Below are positions 5,119 through 10,796 of a stretch of 10,796 nucleotides of DNA, piece by piece. The first letter of the stretch is position 1. Every line of letters starts with the position of its first letter. Both the position numbers and the translations under genes were made by a program. Under the pieces are notes generated by a model. It had not been told where the DNA came from. It searched no databases and saw only the letters and a program-made list of their open reading frames with translations. The DNA comes from DASYTH01 sp035762905 (GTDB lineage Bacteria; Actinomycetota; Actinomycetes; Mycobacteriales; Pseudonocardiaceae), in contig NZ_DASUCC010000021.1 of NCBI RefSeq assembly GCF_035762905.1, forward strand, positions 1-10,796, in the 5' to 3' direction.

Positions 5119-5861
5119 GCAGTCCCCGGGTCAATGAGATCCTGTCGCGGGTCGTCGAGGGCAGAGGCTCGGACTCTTCGCTGCCGGCCCGGTTGTGCGC
5201 GGAATGTCTGTCGGCGTTGCCGGTCAGCGGGGTCGCTTTGGCGTTGATGACCGAGGACGGGCCCAGCGGGGTGGTGCTCGCGGCCACTGACGCACGGGCC
5301 CGGCAGTTGGAGGAGTTGCAGTTCGCTCTCGATGAGGGCCCCTGCGTGGAGGCGTCCCGCGGTGATCATCCGGTGCTGCATCCTGAGTTGACGGCGAGCG
5401 GGTCGGCGCGCTGGCCGCGGTACGGCGTGGCCGCGCTCGACGCCGGCGTGCACGCCATCTTCTCCTTCCCGCTGCGGGTCGGCGCCGTGCGCATCGGCGT
5501 CCTGGATCTCTACCGCGACACCCCCGGACACCTCACGACGCCGGAACTGGCCGATGCGGCGGCCTTCGCCGATGCGGCCATCGTCGTGTTGCTCTACCTG
5601 CAGGACCATCCCGGCCCCGATGGTGAGCGCTCGGCGTTGACCGGACCGATCGACAGCCGGGCCGAGGTCCACCAGGCCACCGGAATGATCACCATCCAGC
5701 TCGGGGTCAGCCTGACCGAGGCGCTGCTACGGTTGCGCGCCTATGCCTACGAATGCGGGCAGACGGTCACCGACGTCGCCGCGGACGTGGTCGCCCGCCG
5801 GCTGCGTTTCGACGACGGCGGGCCCGCGCGCGGGTCCGACATCGCGACAGCGAACCAATGA
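5115..5861 (+). CDS. GAF and ANTAR domain regulator, copy 1
   Basis: A 248-aa cytoplasmic regulator. The GAF sensor domain is at about residues 24-165, with the DEGPC motif (73-77) common in actinobacterial GAF-ANTAR proteins and the strand pair FSFPLRVGAVRIGVLDLY (116-133). The ANTAR domain is at about 172-232: SRAEVHQATGMI..QLG then EALLRLRAYA and VTDVAADVVARRL. ANTAR domains bind RNA hairpins and prevent transcription termination; GAF domains sense small ligands, redox state or partners. What this one senses is unknown. ATG 5115 overlaps the desaturase stop as ATGA, so expression of desaturase and regulator is tied. No DNA-binding domain is present. The second GAF-ANTAR protein follows 31 bp later. 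Confidence 0.93.
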   Translation: MSSPRVNEILSRVVEGRGSDSSLPARLCAECLSALPVSGVALALMTEDGPSGVVLAATDARARQLEELQFALDEGPCVEASRGDHPVLHPELTASGSARWPRYGVAALDAGVHAIFSFPLRVGAVRIGVLDLYRDTPGHLTTPELADAAAFADAAIVVLLYLQDHPGPDGERSALTGPIDSRAEVHQATGMITIQLGVSLTEALLRLRAYAYECGQTVTDVAADVVARRLRFDDGGPARGSDIATANQ

Positions 5862-5892
5862 CCACAACAGCGAGGAAAGGGTGGTGGAACTC

Positions 5893-6648
5893 ATGACGAG
5901 CAGGGAACAGCTCATCGCCACCACGTTCGTGGAACTGGCCGACACCCTGGTCGCCGACTTCGACGTCATCGACTTCCTGCACACCCTGGCCATCCGCAGC
6001 GTCGAACTGCTCGGCGCCAACGCCGCCGGGATCATGCTCGCCGACCAGCACGGCGAGTTGCGGGTGATGGCCTCCTCGACAGAGGAAGCCCGGCTGCTCG
6101 AGCTCTATGAACTGCAGAACAACGAAGGACCCTGCCTGGACTGCTACCGCACCGGACGACCCGTGGCCCGCGCCGGCCTGCCGGCCATGCACTCGGCGTG
6201 GCCGGCATTCACCCCCCGGCTTCAGCAACTCGGATTCCACTCCGCACAAGCACTCCCGATGCGACTGCGCTCCGAGACGATCGGTGCGCTGAACCTGTTT
6301 CGCACCGAACCAGGCCCGTTGAGCGAAGCGGATCGGGGCATCGGTCAGGCCATGGCCGATGTCGCCACCGTCGGCCTGCTGCAGGAACGCGCGATCGCTG
6401 CCCGTGAGCTGCTCGCCGGCCAACTCCAGTCCGCGCTCACCAGCCGGGTGGTGCTCGAGCAGGCCAAGGGCATGCTCGCGCAGCGCACCGGCCTGTCCCT
6501 GGACCAAGCCTTCCAGCTGATGCGCGGCTATGCCCGCAGCAACAACCGCCGCCTCAGCGACGTCGCCGTGCGCATCATCGACGGAACCATCGACAATGCT
6601 CTGCTCCGCATCCACCGGCGCCCCAAGCCCACGCCACCCCCGGCATGA
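5893..6648 (+). CDS. GAF and ANTAR domain regulator, copy 2
   Basis: A 251-aa cytoplasmic regulator. An N-terminal helix, TFVELADTLVADFDVIDFLH (11-30), leads into a GAF domain at about 22-165 with NEGPC (77-81) and a further Cys two residues on from Leu-Asp. ANTAR spans about 175-232: SRVVLEQAKGMLAQRTG then AFQLMRGYARSNNRRLSDVA. It is closer to the common actinobacterial GAF-ANTAR pattern than copy 1, and the two are clearly distinct paralogues rather than a recent duplication. GAGGAAAGG (5872-5880) precedes several candidate starts: GTG 5881, GTG 5884 and ATG 5893. I prefer ATG because MTSREQL fits the family, but GTG 5884 has better spacing. Its stop overlaps the CorA ATG as ATGA. It may form dimers with copy 1. 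Confidence 0.92.
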   Translation: MTSREQLIATTFVELADTLVADFDVIDFLHTLAIRSVELLGANAAGIMLADQHGELRVMASSTEEARLLELYELQNNEGPCLDCYRTGRPVARAGLPAMHSAWPAFTPRLQQLGFHSAQALPMRLRSETIGALNLFRTEPGPLSEADRGIGQAMADVATVGLLQERAIAARELLAGQLQSALTSRVVLEQAKGMLAQRTGLSLDQAFQLMRGYARSNNRRLSDVAVRIIDGTIDNALLRIHRRPKPTPPPA

Positions 6649-7703
6649 CCACCACCGCCGATCGCCGCCCGCCGGCGGTGGACACCAGCATCATCAACAA
6701 CATCGTCTACCTCGACGGCCGGCCGGCCGGCTCCCCGGGCACGCTTGGCGAGACCTTCCAGTTGCTGCAGCAGCAGCCGGGAAGCATGGCGTGGATCGGG
6801 TTGTACCGGCCGGTCGAGGCGCAGTTGTTGTCCGCGGCCACGCAGTTCGGGTTGCACGAACTGGCGGTGGAGGACGCCATCACCGCCCACCAGCGCCCGA
6901 AACTGGAACGCTACGGTGACACCCTGTTCGTGGTGCTGCGCTCGGCCCACTACCGCGACGAGACCGAGGAAGTCGCCTTCGGTGAGCTGCACCTGTTCGT
7001 CGGACCGAACTTCGTGCTCACCGTGCGACACAGCCACGCACCCGACCTCGCTGCGGTGCGCCGCCGCCTGGAAACCAACCCCGCCCTGCTGCGGTTGGGC
7101 CCCGAGGCCGTGCTCTACGCGGTGCTCGACGCCGTGGTCGACGCCTACGCCCCCGTGGTGACCGGCCTGCAGAACGACATCGACGAGATCGAAACCGAGG
7201 TGTTCGGCCGCCACCCGAAAGTCTCCCGGCGCATCTACGAACTCTCCCGCGAAGTAGTGCAATTCCATCGCGCCACCCGCCCCCTGCTCGGCATACTCGA
7301 CGGCCTCTCCGCCGGGTTCACCAAATACGACACCGACGAGGAACTGCAACGCTACCTGCGCGACGTGGCCGACCACGCCACCACCGTGGTCGAGCAGGTG
7401 GACAACTTCCGCGGCATGCTCGCCGACATCCTCACCGTCAACGCCACCCTGGTCTCCCAAACCCAGAACGAGGAAATGCAACGCCTCGCCGAAGCCAGCA
7501 ACGCCCAGAACGAAGAACTCAAGAAGATCTCCGCCTGGGCAGCCATCCTGTTCGCCCCCACCCTGATCGGCACCGTCTACGGCATGAACTTCCAATACAT
7601 GCCCGAACTGCACTGGACGCTGGGCTATCCCTTCGCGCTGCTGCTGATGGCCGCCGTCTGCACCGGCCTCTACCTGATCTTCAAACGCCGCGGCTGGCTC
7701 TGA
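6645..7703 (+). CDS. CorA family magnesium/divalent metal transporter
   Basis: A 352-aa protein of normal CorA length. The N-terminal cytoplasmic alpha/beta domain (about 15-230) includes LAVEDAITAHQRPKLERYGD (73-92) and GELHLFVGPNFVLTVRH (113-129), both typical of the family. A long helix (about 170-290) leads to membrane segment 1 (about 294-312), which ends in the selectivity motif YGMN (312-315). The periplasmic loop carries MPEL (319-322), then segment 2 (about 328-346) and a basic tail, KRRGWL. CorA forms pentamers that admit Mg2+ (some relatives export or import Co2+, Ni2+ or Zn2+). ATG 6645 overlaps the preceding stop as ATGA. Placement with a desaturase and two regulators suggests joint control of membrane state and divalent cations. 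Confidence 0.95.
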   Translation: MTTTADRRPPAVDTSIINNIVYLDGRPAGSPGTLGETFQLLQQQPGSMAWIGLYRPVEAQLLSAATQFGLHELAVEDAITAHQRPKLERYGDTLFVVLRSAHYRDETEEVAFGELHLFVGPNFVLTVRHSHAPDLAAVRRRLETNPALLRLGPEAVLYAVLDAVVDAYAPVVTGLQNDIDEIETEVFGRHPKVSRRIYELSREVVQFHRATRPLLGILDGLSAGFTKYDTDEELQRYLRDVADHATTVVEQVDNFRGMLADILTVNATLVSQTQNEEMQRLAEASNAQNEELKKISAWAAILFAPTLIGTVYGMNFQYMPELHWTLGYPFALLLMAAVCTGLYLIFKRRGWL

Positions 7704-7804
7704 CCCCGACCGGTTACACTCGACAGGCCGCCGCAGACCAGTCTCGACGCCGAGCAACCCCCAACCGGCGCGGCAGGACCGGGTGAGAGAAAGAAGCTGA
7801 CCGG

Positions 7805-8299
7805 GTGGATCCAGCTGCCGGCGGGCGCCAGTCCGACCGCGACCGCGACGAGACCGGGCGAGCCCGCAACGCCCGCCCCCGGGACGGGTTGGGCCGCCCC
7901 CTGCCGCGCGGGGCAACCGGCGTCGCGCGCCAACCCGAAGGCGTTCCGCGATCACCGAACCAGACACTCGTCGAAGCGCAGCGCCTGCTCGACGACGGCA
8001 GGCCGTTCCACGCCCACGAAGTTCTCGAAGACGCCTGGAAGACCTCCGCCGAAGGGCACCGTGCCCTGTGGAAGGGCCTGGCCCAACTGGCCGTCGGCGC
8101 CACGCACGCCGCCCGCGGCAACAGGACCGGTGCGGTCACCCTGCTGCGCCGCGGCGCCGACCACATCGAGCCCTACCAGACCGAACCGCCCTATCACATC
8201 GACATCGCCGGTCTGCTGCGATGGGCCCGCGGCAACGCCGGCATTCTCGAGACCGGAGCCGGCCAACTGCCCACTCCCCGCCTCCGGAGCGCTCCCTGA
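7805..8299 (+). CDS. DUF309 domain-containing protein
   Basis: A 164-aa soluble protein. Residues 16-45 (ETGRARNARPRDGLGRPLPRG) match the N-terminal extension that actinobacterial DUF309 proteins usually carry. The DUF309 helices follow at about 53-125, with the signature FHAHEVLEDAWK (68-79) and LWKGLAQLAVGATHAARGN (89-107). The histidines and glutamate of HAHE look like a metal or catalytic site, but no function is established. GTG 7805 is the only start that includes the conserved extension; GAGAGAAAG lies upstream at 7791-7799, a weak ribosome site. The gap from the CorA gene is 101 bp and contains TACACT (7715-7720) as a possible -10, without a clear -35, so it may have its own promoter. 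Confidence 0.88.
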   Translation: MDPAAGGRQSDRDRDETGRARNARPRDGLGRPLPRGATGVARQPEGVPRSPNQTLVEAQRLLDDGRPFHAHEVLEDAWKTSAEGHRALWKGLAQLAVGATHAARGNRTGAVTLLRRGADHIEPYQTEPPYHIDIAGLLRWARGNAGILETGAGQLPTPRLRSAP

Positions 8300-8374
8300 C
8301 AATCGATTCCGCCAAGCCCACCCGCCGCCGGCTGATCTGCTCGGACCGACCTGAGGACCTCGGGATGGCGCGGT

Positions 8375-8450
8375 GTAGGATACGTATTACGGAGCGCAGT
8401 CAACCGACGCGATTTCGCTGACGGTACGCCGGGAATTGTCGAGTCAATTG
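8375..8450. promoter_or_regulatory. AT-rich promoter/operator-like stretch upstream of the GNAT gene
   Basis: Two small symmetric elements stand out from the GC-rich background. ATACGTAT (8380-8387) sits inside GTAGGATACGTATTAC (8375-8390), whose outer GTA/TAC also match. AATTG (8434-8438) and CAATT (8445-8449) flank a 6-nt centre. Either could be a promoter region or a repressor site for the acetyltransferase. No confident -35/-10 pair was assigned. Confidence 0.3.
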
Positions 8451-8501
8451 GTTCCAGATCCTCGCTCGCCAGCCGGATTCCGTGGCAACCGGAGCACCCA
8501 C

Positions 8502-9095
8502 ATGACCTCGATGACTTCTACGACCCAGGTTCTGACCACGCAGCGGCTGACCCTGCGGCCCTGGCGGGTCGATGACGCCCAGTCCGCATTGGACATATTT
8601 GGGCATGACGAGGTGACCCGCTGGCTGAGCCCCGCCATGGACCGGGTCGCAGACCTGGCCGCGATGCGGCTGCTGCTGCGGCAGTGGATCGCCGAGGACG
8701 CTCGGCTGGTGGCGCCGGCCGGCCGGTGGGCGATCCAACGCAACACCGACGGCCTGGTCATCGGCGGAGCCATCCTTCTCCCGCTGCCACCGGGCAACGA
8801 AGACCTGGAGATCGGCTGGCAACTCCACCCCGGCACCTGGGGACACGGCTACGCCAGCGAGACCACCCACGCGCTGGCCACCTGGGCGTTCAGCCAGGAC
8901 GTCAACGAGATCTTCGCGGTCGTGCGCCCTGAAAACGCCCGCGCCGCGGCCACCGTCCGACACAACGGCATGCATTGGGTCGGCGAAACCACCAAATACT
9001 TCGACACCGACCTACAGGTGTTCCGGCTGCGCGCAGCCGACCTCGACCGAGCAGCGGCCGAGGGTCACCATCCACCCAACCTCAGCCACGACTGA
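8502..9095 (+). CDS. GNAT family N-acetyltransferase, RimJ/RimL type
   Basis: A 197-aa acetyltransferase. LTTQRLTLRPWRVDDAQSAL (11-30) is the usual start of the RimJ/RimL-like Acetyltransf_3 group. The acetyl-CoA binding turn is WGHGYASE (113-120), preceded by the beta-bulge strand LEIGWQLHP (102-110). PENARAAATVRHNGM (143-157) is the typical C-terminal AcCoA segment. The acceptor may be a protein N-terminus, an amino acid or a small molecule; nothing here decides. ATG 8502 is chosen because CGGAG lies 8 nt upstream; ATG 8511 and TTG 8436 are in-frame alternatives. The 202-bp gap before it holds an AT-rich promoter-like stretch (8371-8391). It is closed by the palindrome at 9134-9173. Confidence 0.92.
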   Translation: MTSMTSTTQVLTTQRLTLRPWRVDDAQSALDIFGHDEVTRWLSPAMDRVADLAAMRLLLRQWIAEDARLVAPAGRWAIQRNTDGLVIGGAILLPLPPGNEDLEIGWQLHPGTWGHGYASETTHALATWAFSQDVNEIFAVVRPENARAAATVRHNGMHWVGETTKYFDTDLQVFRLRAADLDRAAAEGHHPPNLSHD

Positions 9096-9133
9096 TCCGC
9101 TCGCCGTGTCGAAGCGGGACTGAAGGCGGACAC

Positions 9134-9173
9134 ACCGTCACCCCCCGCTCGGCGCCGAGCGGGGGGTGACGGT
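9134..9173. terminator. Bidirectional terminator, 40-bp perfect palindrome
   Basis: Two perfectly complementary 20-bp arms meet at GGCGCC (9151-9156), with six C (9141-9146) opposite six G (9161-9166). It lies 38 bp after the stop of the acetyltransferase gene and 5 bp after the stop of the convergent Hsp20 gene, so it serves both strands. Allowing a 4-nt loop, the stem still has 18 GC-rich pairs. Confidence 0.9.
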
Positions 9174-9178
9174 TGGCC

Positions 9179-9697
9179 TCAGTTGGTGGCGCCGTTCGGT
9201 GCGCCGGTCAGCGCGGGTGCCTGCGGCGCAACGGCATGCACCTCGATGCGCTTGGGCTTGGCCTCCTCGGCCTTGGGGATCACCACGCGCAGCACACCGT
9301 CTTCGAACGACGCGTCGATGGCGTCGGCGGCCACGTGCAGCGGCAGGGTGATCGAGCGACGGAACTGACCGAAGCGGCGCTCCACCAGGTGGGTCTGCTC
9401 GTTGTCCGAGGTCTGGACCTCACCCCGCTCGCCCTGGATCGTGAGCAGACCGTCTTGGTAGGCGATCTCCAGATCGTTGAGCTTCACTCCGGGAAGTTCG
9501 ACCGTGACGATGTAGGCGTCTTTGCGCTCGGAGATGTCGACCGCCGGCGACCACGCGGGAGCGATGGTCCCGCTGAAGCCGGACTGCTGCAGCTCCTGCC
9601 CGCGGGTCTGACCCAGCATTCTGGTCAGGTAGTAGATCGCCTGTTCCTGCGCGCCGCGCAGATCATGAAAAGCATCCCAGCGCGTCATGACTTCCAT
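9179..9697 (-). CDS. Hsp20/alpha-crystallin family small heat shock protein
   Basis: A 172-aa ATP-independent holdase that binds unfolding proteins and forms oligomers. The N-terminal arm (1-48) contains WDAFHDLRGAQEQ. The alpha-crystallin domain runs from about 49 to 143: PAVDISERKDAYIVTVELPGV (51-71), LTIQGER (85-91), RRFGQFRRSITLP (107-119) and the family-defining GVLRVVIPK (134-142). The tail has IEV (151-153) as the I-x-I/V anchor, then a Pro/Ala-rich end. ATG 9697 has AAGGA at an 8-nt spacing; ATG 9688 is an alternative. It is divergent from the TetR-type gene. A promoter on this strand (TTGCTT, 17 bp, TACAGT) overlaps repeated GTTCAC motifs, suggesting repression by the neighbouring TetR. 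No CIRCE or HAIR element was seen. Confidence 0.95.
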   Translation of the reverse strand: MEVMTRWDAFHDLRGAQEQAIYYLTRMLGQTRGQELQQSGFSGTIAPAWSPAVDISERKDAYIVTVELPGVKLNDLEIAYQDGLLTIQGERGEVQTSDNEQTHLVERRFGQFRRSITLPLHVAADAIDASFEDGVLRVVIPKAEEAKPKRIEVHAVAPQAPALTGAPNGATN

Positions 9698-9752
9698 TGC
9701 ACACGTCCTTGCTGTATTTCACCGGCGGCTCGGGATGAATGTCCCAAACGAA

Positions 9753-9809
9753 CGGAACACTGTTCACTTGTCGAGCAACCGTGTTCACTGTAGCGTGAAC
9801 GACGTTCAC
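9753..9809. promoter_or_regulatory. Three operator-like 15-mers in exact 21-bp register
   Basis: CGGAACACTGTTCAC (9753-9767), AGCAACCGTGTTCAC (9774-9788) and GTGAACGACGTTCAC (9795-9809) share the pattern NNNAAC-3 nt-GTTCAC. Start positions are 9753, 9774 and 9795, exactly two helical turns apart. The third is a perfect inverted repeat around GAC; the first contains GAACA-C-TGTTC. Their placement over both divergent promoters, next to a TetR gene, suggests binding sites for that repressor. Confidence 0.7.
9768..9796 (+). promoter_or_regulatory. Predicted promoter of the TetR-type gene
   Basis: TTGTCG (9768-9773), a 17-bp spacer and TAGCGT (9791-9796) fit a housekeeping-type promoter. Transcription would begin near 9803, inside the third operator-like 15-mer, giving a leader of about 30 nt and allowing autorepression. 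Confidence 0.5.
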
Positions 9810-9815
9810 AAGCAA
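9787..9815 (-). promoter_or_regulatory. Predicted promoter of the hsp20 gene
   Basis: On the minus strand, TTGCTT (9815-9810), a 17-bp spacer and TACAGT (9792-9787) match a housekeeping-type promoter. The perfect inverted repeat GTGAAC/GTTCAC fills most of the spacer, and another GTTCAC half-site overlaps the -10. The -10 overlaps that of the opposing tetR promoter by 2 bp, so the two promoters should exclude each other. Confidence 0.55.
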
Positions 9816-9834
9816 ATCTGGACGGGAGAGAACG

Positions 9835-10548
9835 GTGCAGACCGAGGCCGACGCGGCGCTGTGGTTCCGCGCCCCCGACACCCCCGAGACCACGGACCAG
9901 CGGCGCCCCACGCTCACCCGGCAGCGGGTGGTGACCGAAGCACTCACGCTGATCGCTCAGGAGGGCGTCCCAGGGCTGACCATGCGCGCCCTCGCCGCCC
10001 GCCTCGACGTGGTCCCCGGCGCGCTCTACCGCCACGTGCACAGCAAGGAACGCCTCCAGGACCTCGTTCTGGACGGCGTGCTCGCCGAGGTCGACTGCGA
10101 CGTCGACGGCGCACTGCCCTGGACCGAGCAGATCACGGTGCTGGCGCATCGGTTGCGCGCCGTGCTCAGCGCTCACCCCGGGGTCGCCGCCCTGCTGACC
10201 ACCCGTGACCCCCTCGGGCCGCACTCCCTCGCCCTCGCCGAAGCCTTCCTGCGACCACTACACGCCGCCGGGCTCGGCCACCAGCAGATCGGCCACGCCT
10301 ACTTCCTCATCGTCGGCTACACCCTCGGCTTCGAGGTGGGCAACACCAGCACCTCGGCAAACCAGCAACGCGTCCACGACCCCGCCACCAGAAAACAACT
10401 CCACCAGTTCTTCCGCTCGCTGCCCCAGGACCGCTTCCCGACCCTGGCCGCCCTCGGCCGCCACGTGTGGCTCGACAACCACGACAAGCGATTCGCAACC
10501 GGTCTCGACATACTCCTGGACGGGCTGGACAAACGAACATCCCGGTAA
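9835..10548 (+). CDS. TetR family transcriptional repressor
   Basis: A 237-aa repressor. The N-terminal DNA-binding domain covers about 26-75: LTRQRVVTEALTLIAQEGVPG, then the helix-turn-helix LTMRALAARLDVVPGALYRHV (48-68) with the usual KERL following. The C-terminal ligand-binding, dimerising domain (about 95-235) resembles TetR_C of the tetracycline-repressor class: LLTTRDPLGPHSLALAEAFL, then GHAYFLIVGYTLGFEVG (153-169). The ligand is unknown. GTG 9835 is chosen because GGGAG lies 6 nt upstream. The gene is divergent from hsp20 and the gap has three operator-like repeats, so it probably represses hsp20 and itself. Control of a chaperone by a TetR protein is less common than HspR, HrcA or RheA control. 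Its 3' flank abuts the IS256-type element. Confidence 0.93.
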   Translation: MQTEADAALWFRAPDTPETTDQRRPTLTRQRVVTEALTLIAQEGVPGLTMRALAARLDVVPGALYRHVHSKERLQDLVLDGVLAEVDCDVDGALPWTEQITVLAHRLRAVLSAHPGVAALLTTRDPLGPHSLALAEAFLRPLHAAGLGHQQIGHAYFLIVGYTLGFEVGNTSTSANQQRVHDPATRKQLHQFFRSLPQDRFPTLAALGRHVWLDNHDKRFATGLDILLDGLDKRTSR

Positions 10549-10657
10549 CCCGCACGACGCCGCCCCGATGGAGCATCGAGATTGGGCAGCATGTCCACTG
10601 CTAGGAAGGTTTGTCCACTCGGGACAGTTCGACGACGAGCATCGTGGACCCGGCTCA

Positions 10658-10796
10658 GGGACTGTAATCTCAACGGTGTAACTGTCCAAAGTGGAGGTTG
10701 CATTGATGAGTAGTGAGAGTAGTGCCAGGTCAGCAGCGGCGGGCACGCCGGCGGTGGATCGGCAGGTGGTGGCCGAGTTGGTGGCTCGGGCCCGGG
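10658..10796 (+). mobile_element. Left end of an IS256-family insertion sequence (truncated by window edge)
   Basis: GGGACTGTAATCTCAACGGT and the bases after it (from about 10658) resemble the terminal inverted repeats I recall for actinobacterial IS256-family elements, and lie 48 bp upstream of a transposase start. The exact first base cannot be fixed without the right end and the target-site duplication. It inserted about 110 bp beyond the TetR gene, leaving that gene intact. Confidence 0.6.
10706..10796 (+). CDS. IS256 family transposase, N-terminal fragment (3' end outside window)
   Basis: The first 30 codons are visible. After a variable Ser/Ala-rich start, the segment VDRQVVAELVARAR (residues 17-30) matches the region that precedes the GLLG/LTK-type motif in actinobacterial IS256 (Mutator-like DDE) transposases. 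The catalytic residues would lie beyond the window. ATG 10706 has GGAGG (10693-10697) at an 8-nt spacing. Codon use in the first ten residues (agt, agt, agg) is less G/C-rich at third positions than the neighbouring genes, as expected for a mobile element. Confidence 0.75.
   Translation, partial: MSSESSARSAAAGTPAVDRQVVAELVARAR

Noticed and set aside
6528..7967. 479-codon open frame on the minus strand
   Set aside because: It is antisense to the CorA gene. The long openness follows from third-position G/C bias; the product is Gly/Val/Gln/His-rich and matches nothing.
9698..9834. CIRCE, HAIR or RheA-type heat-shock operator before hsp20
   Set aside because: I looked for TTAGCACTC/GAGTGCTAA, CTTGAGT/ACTCAAG and TGTCATC/GATGACA. 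None is present; only the GTTCAC repeats are found.
1..10796. tRNA, rRNA, CRISPR array, toxin-antitoxin pair or prophage genes
   Set aside because: No cloverleaf-like or spacer-repeat pattern was seen by eye. The small genes precede unrelated outputs and show no toxin motif. No phage structural or integrase domains occur.

Overview
The window is high-GC DNA with strong G/C bias at third codon positions. It carries families typical of Actinomycetota: GAF-ANTAR proteins, DUF5994, an actinobacterial-type DUF309 protein and an actinobacterial IS256-type transposase. I read it as an actinomycete chromosome, possibly the Pseudonocardiales/Mycobacteriales side, but the sequence does not fix the genus. 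Most genes belong to stress, envelope or regulatory families, so this looks like an accessory stress-adaptation island.

Layout. Positions 1-83 hold the last codons of a rightward gene, closed by a strong hairpin (136-182). Four leftward genes follow: a STAS-domain protein lacking the usual phospho-acceptor serine (195-695), a 76-aa small protein (800-1030), a DUF5994 protein (1276-1830) and a LapA-domain membrane protein (1938-2318). A 455-bp divergent gap with a 22-bp perfect palindrome separates these from a rightward GlsB/YeaQ-type membrane protein (2774-3073) and an unrecognised 100-aa protein (3135-3437).

A compact rightward operon runs from 3875 to 7703: a small protein paralogous to the one at 800-1030, a delta-9-type fatty acid desaturase, two GAF-ANTAR regulators and a CorA metal transporter. 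Three of its four junctions are ATGA overlaps. A DUF309 protein (7805-8299) and a RimJ/RimL-type GNAT acetyltransferase (8502-9095) follow. A 40-bp perfect palindrome closes the GNAT gene against a convergent Hsp20 gene (9179-9697). Hsp20 is divergent from a TetR-type repressor (9835-10548). The window ends in the left end of an IS256-family element with a truncated transposase start.

Two signals stand out. First, the two small-protein genes lie on opposite strands about 2.8 kb apart. They share a protein core and also about 85 bp of upstream DNA. In both copies that DNA can form the same 8-bp hairpin with one bulged A and a 15-nt loop, burying the Shine-Dalgarno sequence. Both genes end in a 4-nt overlap with a following in-frame start. 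This looks like a duplicated, translationally controlled regulatory cassette placed before different outputs. Second, the hsp20-tetR gap holds three operator-like 15-mers at an exact 21-bp period over two overlapping divergent promoters, suggesting that the TetR protein controls both hsp20 and itself.
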